A DNA stretch of 64,000 nt from DATMNI01 sp035570275 (GTDB lineage Bacteria; Acidobacteriota; Terriglobia; Bryobacterales; Bryobacteraceae). The position numbers were made by a program, and so were the translations under genes. Below, piece by piece: positions 39,892 to 48,019 of this stretch. Every line of letters begins with the position of its first letter. Position 1 is the stretch's first letter. The notes under the pieces are model-generated. The model ran no database searches. It saw only the letters and a list, made by a program, of their open reading frames with translations, and was not told the DNA's origin. The DNA is taken from assembly GCA_035570275.1 (NCBI GenBank), contig DATMNI010000297.1, forward strand, positions 3,544 through 67,543, written 5' to 3'.

Positions 39892-42714
39892 ATGAAACGC
39901 CTGCTCATTCCCGCGGCTCTAATATTGATTGCGGCCGCCAGTCTCCACATGCTGGCGCAAAACCGGATGAATTATTCCATTGTGTCGCCGGACAGCGGCC
40001 ACGTAGCCCTTGGATTGGCGCTTCGTAAACTCGGCGTCTCCGGTACGTTCATGCAAGCCCCGGCCCATCCCGACGATGAGACCAACGCGCTATTCGCCCT
40101 TTTCGGCTACGGCATGGGCCTGCGGACCATCGACCTGCAGAACAACCGCGGCGAGGGCGGCCAAAATGAGATCGGTCCCGAGTTGTTTCGGGACATCGGC
40201 GTGCTCCGCACCTCCGAACTGCTGGCCGCGCACCGCATCGATGGCGCCGAACAATACTTCACGCGGGCCATCGACTACGGTTACTCATTCGACCCTCAGG
40301 AGGTGATCGGCAAATGGGGCAGGGAAGACATCGTTGGCGACTACGTGCGCCTCATCCGCACGCTCCGTCCGGACCTGGTGGTCACCATGAACATCCAGGG
40401 CCGCGGCGGTGACCGGGCTCACGAAGCCACCACGGTCCTGGTTCGGGAAGCCTGGCTGGCAGCCGGCGATCCGTCTAAATACCCGGAACAGATCCGGGAG
40501 GAGAGGCTCAGACCCTGGCAGCCGAAGAAGCTGTATTTCTCCTCCGGGTTCGGCGGTCCGGGAGGCAGAGGCGGCCGCGGCGGCCCCGGTCCGGAAGGCG
40601 CACCGCCGCCGGCTGCTCCTGCACCGCCGTCTACTCCTCCTCCGGCCCCGGCGTCGCCGCCCGTGAAGTTGGCGCCGGTCAACACGGCCGCTTATGACCC
40701 GCTGCTGGGCCGCACGTATCAGGAGATCGGCTCCGATGCGCGCAGCTTTCACAAGTGCCAGGGCACCGGCGGCCTGCCAGGCCTCGCGGGAAACGCCGGT
40801 GGCCGCGGGGGCCGTGGCGGAGGCGGGTATCAACTCATGGAGACCACCATCGCCGGCCAGAAGAACCGGGACGAGACATCCCTGTACGATGGCATAGACA
40901 TCAGCCTGCCGGCGTTGGCACAGTATGCCGGGCCCAATCCGCCCCAGGCTTTGACAGCCTCGCTGGCGCAAATCCTCACTGAGGCCAATCGCGCGCAGAG
41001 CGCCTTTGCCGCGGGAAACGACGCCGCCACCGCCGCGCCGGTGGAGGCCGGTCTGGCGGCCGTTCGCGCCCTGCGGGCGCAGCTTTCTTCCATGGGGATC
41101 GGCGATTCGGCCCGCTATGAAATCGATTTCCGCCTCAACACCAAGGAGCGCGACTATCAGGATGCCGTGCTGGCCGCCCATGGCATGACGTTTGACGCGG
41201 TGGCCGACGACGGCCTGGTGATCGCCGGACAGCCGGTGAAGTTGTCGATCCTGGCCCAGAACCACGGCCCGTCGGACGTCACCGTCACGCGTGTCACGAT
41301 CGCGGGTTTTGACGCCGCCGCCACTTGCCAAGCGGCAACGGTGAAGAAGGATGCCGTGTTCACCTGCGCCGCCGACGCCCACGTTCCGAAGGATGCCAAA
41401 CTCACCTCGCCGTATTTTAGCGACAACTACTGGAAGCACCCGGCCGGCCTGGCCATCAGCATTTTTGAGCCGGATGTGCCGTTCGGTCTTCCGTTCGCCC
41501 CCACGCCTTTCCGCGTCACCTTCCATCTGAAGGCCGGCGACGCCGAAGTGACCAAGGAACTGCCGGTTCAATTCCGCTATGTGAAGGACACGTACTACGG
41601 CGACAAAAGGATGGAGCTGAACGTAGTTCCAGCCTTTTCGGTGGGCATCTCGCCGCCGCTGTCCGTGATTCCCGCGCCAGCCGGCGCACCCTCTGGAGGC
41701 AAGCCCATTGAGCGTGAAGTCCACGTTGCCGTGACCAACGGCACTAAGGGCAAGGCACAGGTCCGCGTGGTGCTCGAACTGCCGCAGGGGTGGAGCGCCG
41801 TTCCCGCCAGCGTGCCAATCGACTTCACGCACGAGGATGAAGCCCTTTCCGCCCGCTTCCGGATTACGGCGCCGGCACACGTGAAGACCGGCGAATACAC
41901 ACTGCGGGCCGTAGTCACGTCGCCCGCCACCGGTGAGCGGACGTTCGGCAGCGGATACCAGGAAATCGAATACCCGCATGTGCAACGCCGCCAGGTGATC
42001 AAACCGGCCGAGACTACCCTCAAGGTGGTTGATGTCAAAATTGCGTCGGACGTCAGCGTGGGCTACATCGTCGGCGTGGGCGACCAGGTGCCACCGGCCA
42101 TTGAACAGTTGGGCGCGAAGCTGACGTTGATCGGCCCCGACGAGTTGGCCTGGGGCGACCTGTCCAGGTACAGCGTCATCATGACCGGCGTGCGCGCCTA
42201 CGAGCGTCGGGCCGATCTCCGCGCCTACAATCGCCGCCTGCTGGAGTACGCCGGCCAGGGTGGAACGGTCATCGTCCAGTACAACAAGATGGAATTCAAC
42301 CAGGCGGAATACGGCCCGTATCCCGCCAAAGTCAGCGGCAACCGCGTGTCGGATGAAACCGTCCCCGTGAAAGTGCTGGCCCCCAATCATCCGCTGTTCA
42401 ACTATCCAAACAAGATCGGCGCCTCCACCTGGGCCGGTTGGGTGCAGGAACGCGGTCTCTACTTCCTGGGAGAAAAGGACGCCAGATACGTCGATCTGGT
42501 ATCCATGGTGGACTCGTTCAAAGACAACCCCGGAGAGAAACTCGGGTCGTTCGTCGAAGGAAGAGCCGGCCGGGGCCGCTGGATCTATCTTGGCCTCGGT
42601 TTGTGGCGTCAACTGCCCGCGGGCACCGAAGGCGCATACCAGTTGCTGGCCAATTTGATCAGCCTTGGGAAGGCGCCCGCGGCGCCTCCGAATAAGACCG
42701 GGAAACTGCCGTAG
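39892..42714 (+). CDS. Large secreted PIG-L (GlcNAc-PI de-N-acetylase) family protein
   Basis: 940 aa from ATG 39892 (gaggag-type SD, 8 nt). Signal peptide to about residue 22 (HMLAQ). PIG-L domain about 45-370: the zinc motif AHPDDE (MQAPAHPDDETNALFALFGY), EGGQNEIG, and the distal H in RAHEATTVLVREAW. A Gly/Pro-rich linker lies in the middle (about 225-310). It is followed by NEW3/galactose-binding-like beta domains (VAVTNGTKGKAQVRVVLELP) and a C-terminal Rossmann/GATase-like region (GVRAYERRADLRAYNRRLLE). Probable periplasmic deacetylation of an amino-sugar glycan. The size is typical of acidobacterial members. Confidence 0.88.
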   Translation: MKRLLIPAALILIAAASLHMLAQNRMNYSIVSPDSGHVALGLALRKLGVSGTFMQAPAHPDDETNALFALFGYGMGLRTIDLQNNRGEGGQNEIGPELFRDIGVLRTSELLAAHRIDGAEQYFTRAIDYGYSFDPQEVIGKWGREDIVGDYVRLIRTLRPDLVVTMNIQGRGGDRAHEATTVLVREAWLAAGDPSKYPEQIREERLRPWQPKKLYFSSGFGGPGGRGGRGGPGPEGAPPPAAPAPPSTPPPAPASPPVKLAPVNTAAYDPLLGRTYQEIGSDARSFHKCQGTGGLPGLAGNAGGRGGRGGGGYQLMETTIAGQKNRDETSLYDGIDISLPALAQYAGPNPPQALTASLAQILTEANRAQSAFAAGNDAATAAPVEAGLAAVRALRAQLSSMGIGDSARYEIDFRLNTKERDYQDAVLAAHGMTFDAVADDGLVIAGQPVKLSILAQNHGPSDVTVTRVTIAGFDAAATCQAATVKKDAVFTCAADAHVPKDAKLTSPYFSDNYWKHPAGLAISIFEPDVPFGLPFAPTPFRVTFHLKAGDAEVTKELPVQFRYVKDTYYGDKRMELNVVPAFSVGISPPLSVIPAPAGAPSGGKPIEREVHVAVTNGTKGKAQVRVVLELPQGWSAVPASVPIDFTHEDEALSARFRITAPAHVKTGEYTLRAVVTSPATGERTFGSGYQEIEYPHVQRRQVIKPAETTLKVVDVKIASDVSVGYIVGVGDQVPPAIEQLGAKLTLIGPDELAWGDLSRYSVIMTGVRAYERRADLRAYNRRLLEYAGQGGTVIVQYNKMEFNQAEYGPYPAKVSGNRVSDETVPVKVLAPNHPLFNYPNKIGASTWAGWVQERGLYFLGEKDARYVDLVSMVDSFKDNPGEKLGSFVEGRAGRGRWIYLGLGLWRQLPAGTEGAYQLLANLISLGKAPAAPPNKTGKLP

Positions 42715-42849
42715 GACGCGTATCTGGCGACCTCCGGCGAGTTGCCGGGCGTGGTAGCGCGAGCAGGGACTACCTTGTAAACTCAACGCCGGCCTGGCTG
42801 CGAAGGCGCGAGGATTCCGATAAACTAGCTGCCATACAGGGGGTCACAT

Positions 42850-44139
42850 ATGAAGGGATTTCGAAGGACACTGCTCGTCAGGGGGTCACTGGCTCTGGTG
42901 GCACTGGGGGTTGCCCATGCGCATTTCGCGCTGGTTCAGCCCCCTTCGGCATTGGCGATAGAGGACGGCGGCAAGGGTGCGCCACCGTGCGCGGAAGGCC
43001 CTGCCTCGAATGTCGTGACCCAGGTTCAGGGCGGTCACCCGATTGCGATCCGCCTGACCGAGTTCGTGGCTCACCCCGGCCATTACCGCTTTGCGCTTTC
43101 GGTCAACTCACGCGCCGAACTGCCGCCGGATCCGGATGTCGTCCAGGACAGCAACGGCCTGTCGGTGAGTGCGTCGATTCAGAACCCGGTCCGAATACCG
43201 GTTCTGGCGGATGGCGTATTCGTGCATGACGCCCCGCCAACCGCGGACTGGCAGACCTCGCTGACGCTGCCCAACCTGAATTGCGACAAGTGTACGCTGC
43301 AGATCATCGAATTCATGGCTGAGCATGGATTCAATGTGGGCGGCGGCTTCTTTTATCACCATTGCGCGGACTTCCGGATCGTCGCGGATACCAGCCTTCC
43401 GGCCGCGGACCCGGCGTGGCCGCGTGCCGTCCAGCAGAGCCGGGCCGCATTCTCCCACATCGCCGCCGGTGGCGGTTGGACCACTGCGATTACCCTGATT
43501 AACACTTCACCGGCGCCAGTTCCGGTGACGGTCGCATTTCATGGCGACGATGGAAGCGCATGGAGCTTGCCGGCTACCGTAACCCAGCAGGGCGTCACGC
43601 AAACATCGGCCGCCGCATCGGTGAACGCGGTCATCAATCCGAACGCGACCCTGCTCATCTCCATGGGTGATCCAATCGTAGGAGATCCAATCACGGGAGA
43701 TCAAAGTTCTCCGGTTGTAGGATGGGCCGACGTGCAGAGTTCGGGGCCGGTTGGAGGCTATGTGATATTCCGGTCGACCCCCGGGGCGGGTTCGCCTTCG
43801 GAGGGTACGGCGCCCCTGCAGACCCAGGCCCCCTCCACGATCACGCTTCCGTACGACAACGCCGGTGGTTTCGTGATGGGGGTCGCCCTCGCGAATCTGT
43901 CCAGTTCATCCGCCAACATTACAGTCACGATTTGGGATGACAGCGGTAATCAACTCGGCACTAAGACCCTGACCATTGGCGGGAGCGGCCACACAGCTTT
44001 CGTTCTGCCGGATCAACTCACACCGACGGCGGGACGACGGGGGATCGTGCGATTCCAGAGCGGGGCTGCCGGTGGGATTGCCGCGTTGGGGCTGCGATTC
44101 AGTCCGTTCGGCACTTTTACTTCGGTACCGGCGATGTGA
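42850..44139 (+). CDS. SCE4755-like polysaccharide monooxygenase-like secreted protein
   Basis: 429 aa. A signal peptide is predicted to be cut after VAHA (residue 24), leaving His25 as the mature N-terminus, as required for a copper 'histidine brace'. GGGFFYHHCADFRIV supplies a second conserved His pair near residues 160-175, and LNCDKCTLQIIEFM has a likely disulfide. This fits the LPMO-like family described from myxobacteria (SCE4755). Residues about 205-429 form a second beta-sandwich (AFSHIAAGGGWTTAITLINT) common on acidobacterial secreted proteins. A 15-bp repeat at 43666-43710 encodes GDPI-GDPI-GD. Oxidative glycan cleavage is inferred, not proven. Confidence 0.78.
   Translation: MKGFRRTLLVRGSLALVALGVAHAHFALVQPPSALAIEDGGKGAPPCAEGPASNVVTQVQGGHPIAIRLTEFVAHPGHYRFALSVNSRAELPPDPDVVQDSNGLSVSASIQNPVRIPVLADGVFVHDAPPTADWQTSLTLPNLNCDKCTLQIIEFMAEHGFNVGGGFFYHHCADFRIVADTSLPAADPAWPRAVQQSRAAFSHIAAGGGWTTAITLINTSPAPVPVTVAFHGDDGSAWSLPATVTQQGVTQTSAAASVNAVINPNATLLISMGDPIVGDPITGDQSSPVVGWADVQSSGPVGGYVIFRSTPGAGSPSEGTAPLQTQAPSTITLPYDNAGGFVMGVALANLSSSSANITVTIWDDSGNQLGTKTLTIGGSGHTAFVLPDQLTPTAGRRGIVRFQSGAAGGIAALGLRFSPFGTFTSVPAM
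43666..43710 (+). repeat. 15-bp in-frame tandem repeat, three units
   Basis: Units ggtgatccaatcgta, ggagatccaatcacg and the degenerate ggagatcaaagttct, in frame, encode GDPI(V/T)GDPITGDQS. Confidence 0.85.
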
Positions 44140-44195
44140 TGGGGGAACGACTCGCGGCCGACTGTCGTTAAGCATCGTGGCGTCGGGGCGGCGCT

Positions 44196-44710
44196 TCAGG
44201 TTCTCGGAGCATCCGCCCCGAGGTAGTAGCGGCGGTGCGGGTCCTTTGGTCCGCTGCCGATTTCCACCACCAGACCACGCTCCACAAGCGATGCCAGACG
44301 CGTCCGCGCCGCGCGTGAAGAAATGCCAATCCGCCGGGCGACTGCCGAAGTCGAGAGTCCGGCATGGCCACTGTTGCCAAGCAGCTTCAAGATCCTTTGT
44401 TCGCGCTCATCCGCCGCCGGGGCTTGTCTCCGCACCGCGGAAAAAGTCACCCGGAAATGCGTGCCGATCTCCTCGAAAACCGGCGGGCCCAGCCCGTGTT
44501 CCCGGCAGGCTGCCGTCATCCGCTGGACCCCGCTGCCCCACTGTTCGATCAAGCCCAGTTCCTGGAAGACGCGGCCGATCACTCGATTGCGCAGCTTTGA
44601 GACGCCGCGCTGGATGTCCTCGATGGTGAGGCCGAAGGGGAGCAGTCCGGGATTGTCAATCTCCATGCGGTCGTCATACAACGCTACCCGAATGGGAGAT
44701 CCACTCTGAG
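44196..44710 (-). pseudogene. C-terminal half of an AlbA_2/RecG-like ATP-binding regulator
   Basis: The minus strand reads SGSPIRVALYDDRMEIDNPG then LLPFGLTIEDIQRG, then EQWGSGVQRMTAACREHGLG, ending in a winged helix (STSAVARRIGISSRAARTRL). These are the distal HATPase_c_4 and wHTH parts of AlbA_2/RecG-like proteins. The N-terminal AlbA_2 domain and the NALVHRDY box are gone. A frame extends to 44843 but reads unrelated sequence with no sensible start. It is a stub from an inactivated regulator. Confidence 0.75.
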
Positions 44711-44823
44711 CACTTATTACCGGCTGATGGTTTCTCCGCGCGATGCCTGGAACGAGCTTGCACAGAGAAGAACTGCCGAGACACCTGAGCCACGGCGTCC
44801 GAAAAACTTCGTCGTCCGTTCTG

Positions 44824-47223
44824 CTAACCCAGCCTACTCTCAATCTCCTTCACCAACTCCTCCTCGCCCTCGATCCGCATCCGCACTTTTAGCCAATAGA
44901 TCCTCGAAGGCGCCACCAGTTCGTCGCAGCCGTCGCACAGATTCACCGAATCCTTTTCGGTGGTCACCAGCGCCGTAGCGCCCTGCTTCCGCAACTGGTA
45001 CGCCAGGCATCGCAATTCCCGCGCCCGGTAGCGGTGGTGGTCCTCGAATTCCACCGATCCTGCTACCGGCACGCCCATGCGCTGCAACGTGCGCAGAAAC
45101 GATTGCGGATTCCCCAGCCCGCAAAACACGCCGGCGCGTCCGAATGGCGCCTGCGCCGGGTCGAACCGCGCGCCGGTCTTATGTTCCACCCAGGCTTCCG
45201 GCTCCATCGAGGCGCGAAACACCGGCATATGCGGCTTCGAGCGCCGCACCGCGCGCTCGATGGCCGGCGGCAGGTCCGAAACGTCGCTGCGAGTGATCAG
45301 CACTACATCGGCTCGCGCCAGCCCGGCCACCGGTTCGCGCAGGCGCCCGGCCGGGAAGACGTCGCCTCCGCCAAAGGGATTCAGCGCGTCGATCAGCACG
45401 ATGTCCAGGTTCCGCGCCAGCTTGCGATGCTGGAATCCATCGTCCAGCAGCATCACATCGGGGTGGAATTCTTTGATCAGCAGCCGCCCGGTTTGGAAGC
45501 GGTCGGCGCCGATGCCCACGGGCGCGAGGCCGGAGCGGATGAAGATTTGCGGCTCGTCGCCCGATGTTTCCGTCCGGGTACGCGCGCCCGGCGCCACGGC
45601 CATGTGGCCAATCGGCGAACTGCGCCCGTAACCGCGAGTCAGGATCCCCGGCCGGTGCCCGTTCCGTCTTAACACTTCGGCCACTCGCAGTACGCAGGGA
45701 GTTTTGCCGGTTCCGCCCATGGTCAGATTCCCGATGCTGATCACCGGCACATCCAGCTTTCGCTGTTGCGCCGAATTGCGAGCCAGCTTTCGCCGCCCGC
45801 CCCATTCCCAGACGCGCGCCAGCGCCCACAGGATGGCGAACCGCGGCATGGCCTGCCGGTGCCGCGGCGGCGTCAGAAGTTCGCGAATCTCGCTTACCGC
45901 GCGCACCGTGGCTCCGCGCCTCGCTTCCGCGCAGGCAAGCGCGCGGCGCCCGATCTCGCCCGCCGCCTCCGGGTCATCCAGCAACCGGCCCACCGCGCTC
46001 GCCAGTTCCGCCGCGCCGCCGACCGGAACGGCAGCCCCGGCTAACTCGAACTCGGCGGCAATGGCCTGGAAGTTCTCCATGTGCGGCCCCACGATCACCG
46101 CCTTTCCGAACCGCGCCGGCTCCAGAATGTTGTGGCCCCCGCGATGCGCCAGCGTTCCCCCCATGAACACCACATCCGCCGCGCCGAACAGGCCGCTCAA
46201 TTCACCGATGGTGTCCAGCAGAAGCAGGCGGTGCTCCCGGCTGTCCTGGTTCAAATCCGGCTGGTTCAAATCCGGCTGGTTCAACCCCGAAAGGCTCAAT
46301 GCCGAACGGCGCATAAACGGCAAGCCGGCTGCCTCCAGTTTTCCGGCAACCACAGCAAACCGCTCCGGCTTCCGCGGCGCCAGAATCAACACCAGGCCGC
46401 GATGCCCGGCGGCCAACTCGCGAAAGGCCGCAATCACCGCGTCATCTTCGTCCACGTCGCCCGCCGCCGCCGGCCCCATGGTGCTGGCCGCGATCCACAC
46501 CTTGCCAGGCTTTAGGCGCGCCAGGAACTGCATCGCGGGCGACCCTGCATCGGCCGCCTGAGCCTCGAAGTCGTACTTCAGGTTGCCGGCAGCCTGCACG
46601 CGCTCCGCCGGCGCTCCCAATGACACGAACCGCTGCGCCATCTCGCCGGTCTGCGCCAGCGTCGCGTCCACCGCGGGCAGCACCGCCGCGAAGAACCAGC
46701 GGAACCGCCTGTACCGGGTGATCGCCCCATCGGAAATGCGGCCGTTGACGATCGCCAGGCCCGCCGATGTCCGCTTGACCTCCCGGAACAGGTTCGGCCA
46801 GATCTCGGTTTCGGCCACCACCACCATCGCGGGTTGAAGGGAGCGCAGCACCCGCCTCACCGCGAAAACATAGTCCACCGGAGCGTAGAAAACTCCGCTG
46901 GCCATGCCTTTCATTTTCTCCACGGCCATGGCCCGGCCGGCCAGTGTGGAGGTGGAAACGAAGACGGCGCTGTGTGGGAACTCCTGGCGCAACCGGCGCA
47001 CCAGTTCCTCGCACGCCAGCACCTCGCCTACCGAAACTGCATGCAACCAGATTGCCCCGGGACCGGTCTGTCTAAAGGAGAGCGGGAGAAATCCCAGGCG
47101 CTGCGGCACCGACTGCCAGTAACCCCGGTTTCGCAGGCCGCGCCAAAGGAAATACAATAAGAGAACAGGCAGCCCGAACGCCTGAATTGTCCGGTAGAGA
47201 AAATAGATGCCTTTTGTTTTCAA
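44824..47223 (-). CDS. waaA-lpxK: Fusion of Kdo transferase (WaaA/KdtA) and tetraacyldisaccharide 4'-kinase (LpxK)
   Basis: About 799 aa from TTG 47223 (start uncertain; the frame runs on to 47328 but family homology begins at GIYFLYR). Residues about 5-420 are WaaA: N-terminal TM anchor, AIWLHAVSVGEVLA (substrate His/Glu box), and the GT-B C-terminal domain with LFGAADVVFMGGTLAHRGGHN. Residues about 430-799 are LpxK: Walker A SIGNLTMGGTGKTP, ILTRGYGR, LLDDGFQHRKLARNLDIVLI. Both act on lipid A at the inner membrane, 4'-phosphorylation and then Kdo addition. An insert of 15-bp repeats (46246-46305) adds LNQPDLNQPDLNQ to the WaaA half. It overlaps the 5' end of the divergent gene by 17 bp. Confidence 0.9.
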   Translation of the reverse strand: MKTKGIYFLYRTIQAFGLPVLLLYFLWRGLRNRGYWQSVPQRLGFLPLSFRQTGPGAIWLHAVSVGEVLACEELVRRLRQEFPHSAVFVSTSTLAGRAMAVEKMKGMASGVFYAPVDYVFAVRRVLRSLQPAMVVVAETEIWPNLFREVKRTSAGLAIVNGRISDGAITRYRRFRWFFAAVLPAVDATLAQTGEMAQRFVSLGAPAERVQAAGNLKYDFEAQAADAGSPAMQFLARLKPGKVWIAASTMGPAAAGDVDEDDAVIAAFRELAAGHRGLVLILAPRKPERFAVVAGKLEAAGLPFMRRSALSLSGLNQPDLNQPDLNQDSREHRLLLLDTIGELSGLFGAADVVFMGGTLAHRGGHNILEPARFGKAVIVGPHMENFQAIAAEFELAGAAVPVGGAAELASAVGRLLDDPEAAGEIGRRALACAEARRGATVRAVSEIRELLTPPRHRQAMPRFAILWALARVWEWGGRRKLARNSAQQRKLDVPVISIGNLTMGGTGKTPCVLRVAEVLRRNGHRPGILTRGYGRSSPIGHMAVAPGARTRTETSGDEPQIFIRSGLAPVGIGADRFQTGRLLIKEFHPDVMLLDDGFQHRKLARNLDIVLIDALNPFGGGDVFPAGRLREPVAGLARADVVLITRSDVSDLPPAIERAVRRSKPHMPVFRASMEPEAWVEHKTGARFDPAQAPFGRAGVFCGLGNPQSFLRTLQRMGVPVAGSVEFEDHHRYRARELRCLAYQLRKQGATALVTTEKDSVNLCDGCDELVAPSRIYWLKVRMRIEGEEELVKEIESRLG
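46246..46305 (-). repeat. 15-bp in-frame tandem repeat, four units, in waaA-lpxK
   Basis: ctggttcaaatccgg at 46246 and 46261, then degenerate units at 46276 and 46291. On the minus strand it encodes repeated (D/P)LNQ. Confidence 0.85.
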
Positions 47224-47806
47224 ACGTTTGGCTCTTCTCTTGAGTATATCCGCAGCGTTCGCCGCGGACAAGGAGCCGCCTCCGTTCAAGCCCGCGCCGG
47301 CCGCCAGCTTTGCCAATCGCCAGTCCAACGCTCAAGTCACCATAGGGGTCGATCCATACGTGACTGATGACAAGGTCAAAGCGGCGTTCGGCAAGTTGAG
47401 CCCTTACCAATATGGCATTCTGCCGGTGCTGGTGGTCATTCAGAACGATAGCGACAAGACCATCAAACTGGATCGCATCAAGGTGGAATACGTCGGCCCG
47501 GGCCACGACCGCGTCGACGCCACTCCCGCCCGCGAAGTGCGCTATCTGCGCCCTCCCAGCCAGCCCAATATGATCCCCGGTCCGGCTGGAAAAGTGAAAG
47601 TCCTCAAGACCAAGAAGAATCCGCTGGATGAGTGGGAAATCGAAGGCCGGGCCTTCACTGCCGCCATGCTTCCGCCCGGACAGAGCGCCAGCGGCTTCTT
47701 CTATTTCCAGGCGGACCTTCGCCACGGCTCCACCATATACTTGAGCGGCTTAACCGAAGCCGGCACCGGCAAGGAACTTTTTTACTTCGAGATTCCTTTG
47801 CAGTAA
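47207..47806 (+). CDS. Exported hypothetical protein
   Basis: 199 aa. Signal peptide MPFVFKRLALLLSISAAFAA, then a Pro-rich mature start and beta-rich sequence with VTIGVDPYVTDDKVKAAFGK, YGILPVLVVIQNDSDKTIKL, and MLPPGQSASGFFYFQADL. The 'QND(S)D..I.L' and 'GFFYFQ' elements are reminiscent of acidobacterial DUF4352-like exported proteins, but I do not recognise a named family. It is divergent from waaA-lpxK with a 17-bp 5' overlap. Confidence 0.75.
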   Translation: MPFVFKRLALLLSISAAFAADKEPPPFKPAPAASFANRQSNAQVTIGVDPYVTDDKVKAAFGKLSPYQYGILPVLVVIQNDSDKTIKLDRIKVEYVGPGHDRVDATPAREVRYLRPPSQPNMIPGPAGKVKVLKTKKNPLDEWEIEGRAFTAAMLPPGQSASGFFYFQADLRHGSTIYLSGLTEAGTGKELFYFEIPLQ

Positions 47807-47977
47807 TCCGGCCGAAACGAGCCCGCCCGGAAAGCCAGTCACAAGAAATTTCAAAAAACTCGATAAAGCTAAACTGGCATTAGTTCAGTGGCTTACGGCG
47901 TGCTGCCCCCGTCCCGACCCCGGTAATTCCGCTTGACCACCGGCTAGAATGTGGTCGGCAGGAAAGTTCCGTTGACA

Positions 47978-48008
47978 ACCGCGCCCGTCCGGCGCGGTTT
48001 TTGTTTTT
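47978..48008 (+). terminator. Intrinsic terminator in the leader of the collagen-like gene
   Basis: A perfect 8-bp stem accgcgcc / ggcgcggt with a 5-nt loop is followed by ttttt-g-ttttt. It ends 2 nt before the SD ccggagg (48009-48015) of the next gene. It therefore either terminates upstream transcription or acts as an attenuator for the collagen-like operon. Confidence 0.75.
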
Positions 48009-48019
48009 CCGGAGGTAAG

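Noticed and set aside
40285..42786. 833-codon minus-strand frame opposite the PIG-L gene
   Set aside because: Arg/His/Gly-rich shadow; the + strand carries signal peptide, AHPDDE motif and SD.
47933..47950. Promoter-like TTGACC and TAGAAT boxes
   Set aside because: The spacing between them is about 6 bp, not 16-18, so they cannot be a sigma-70 -35/-10 pair.
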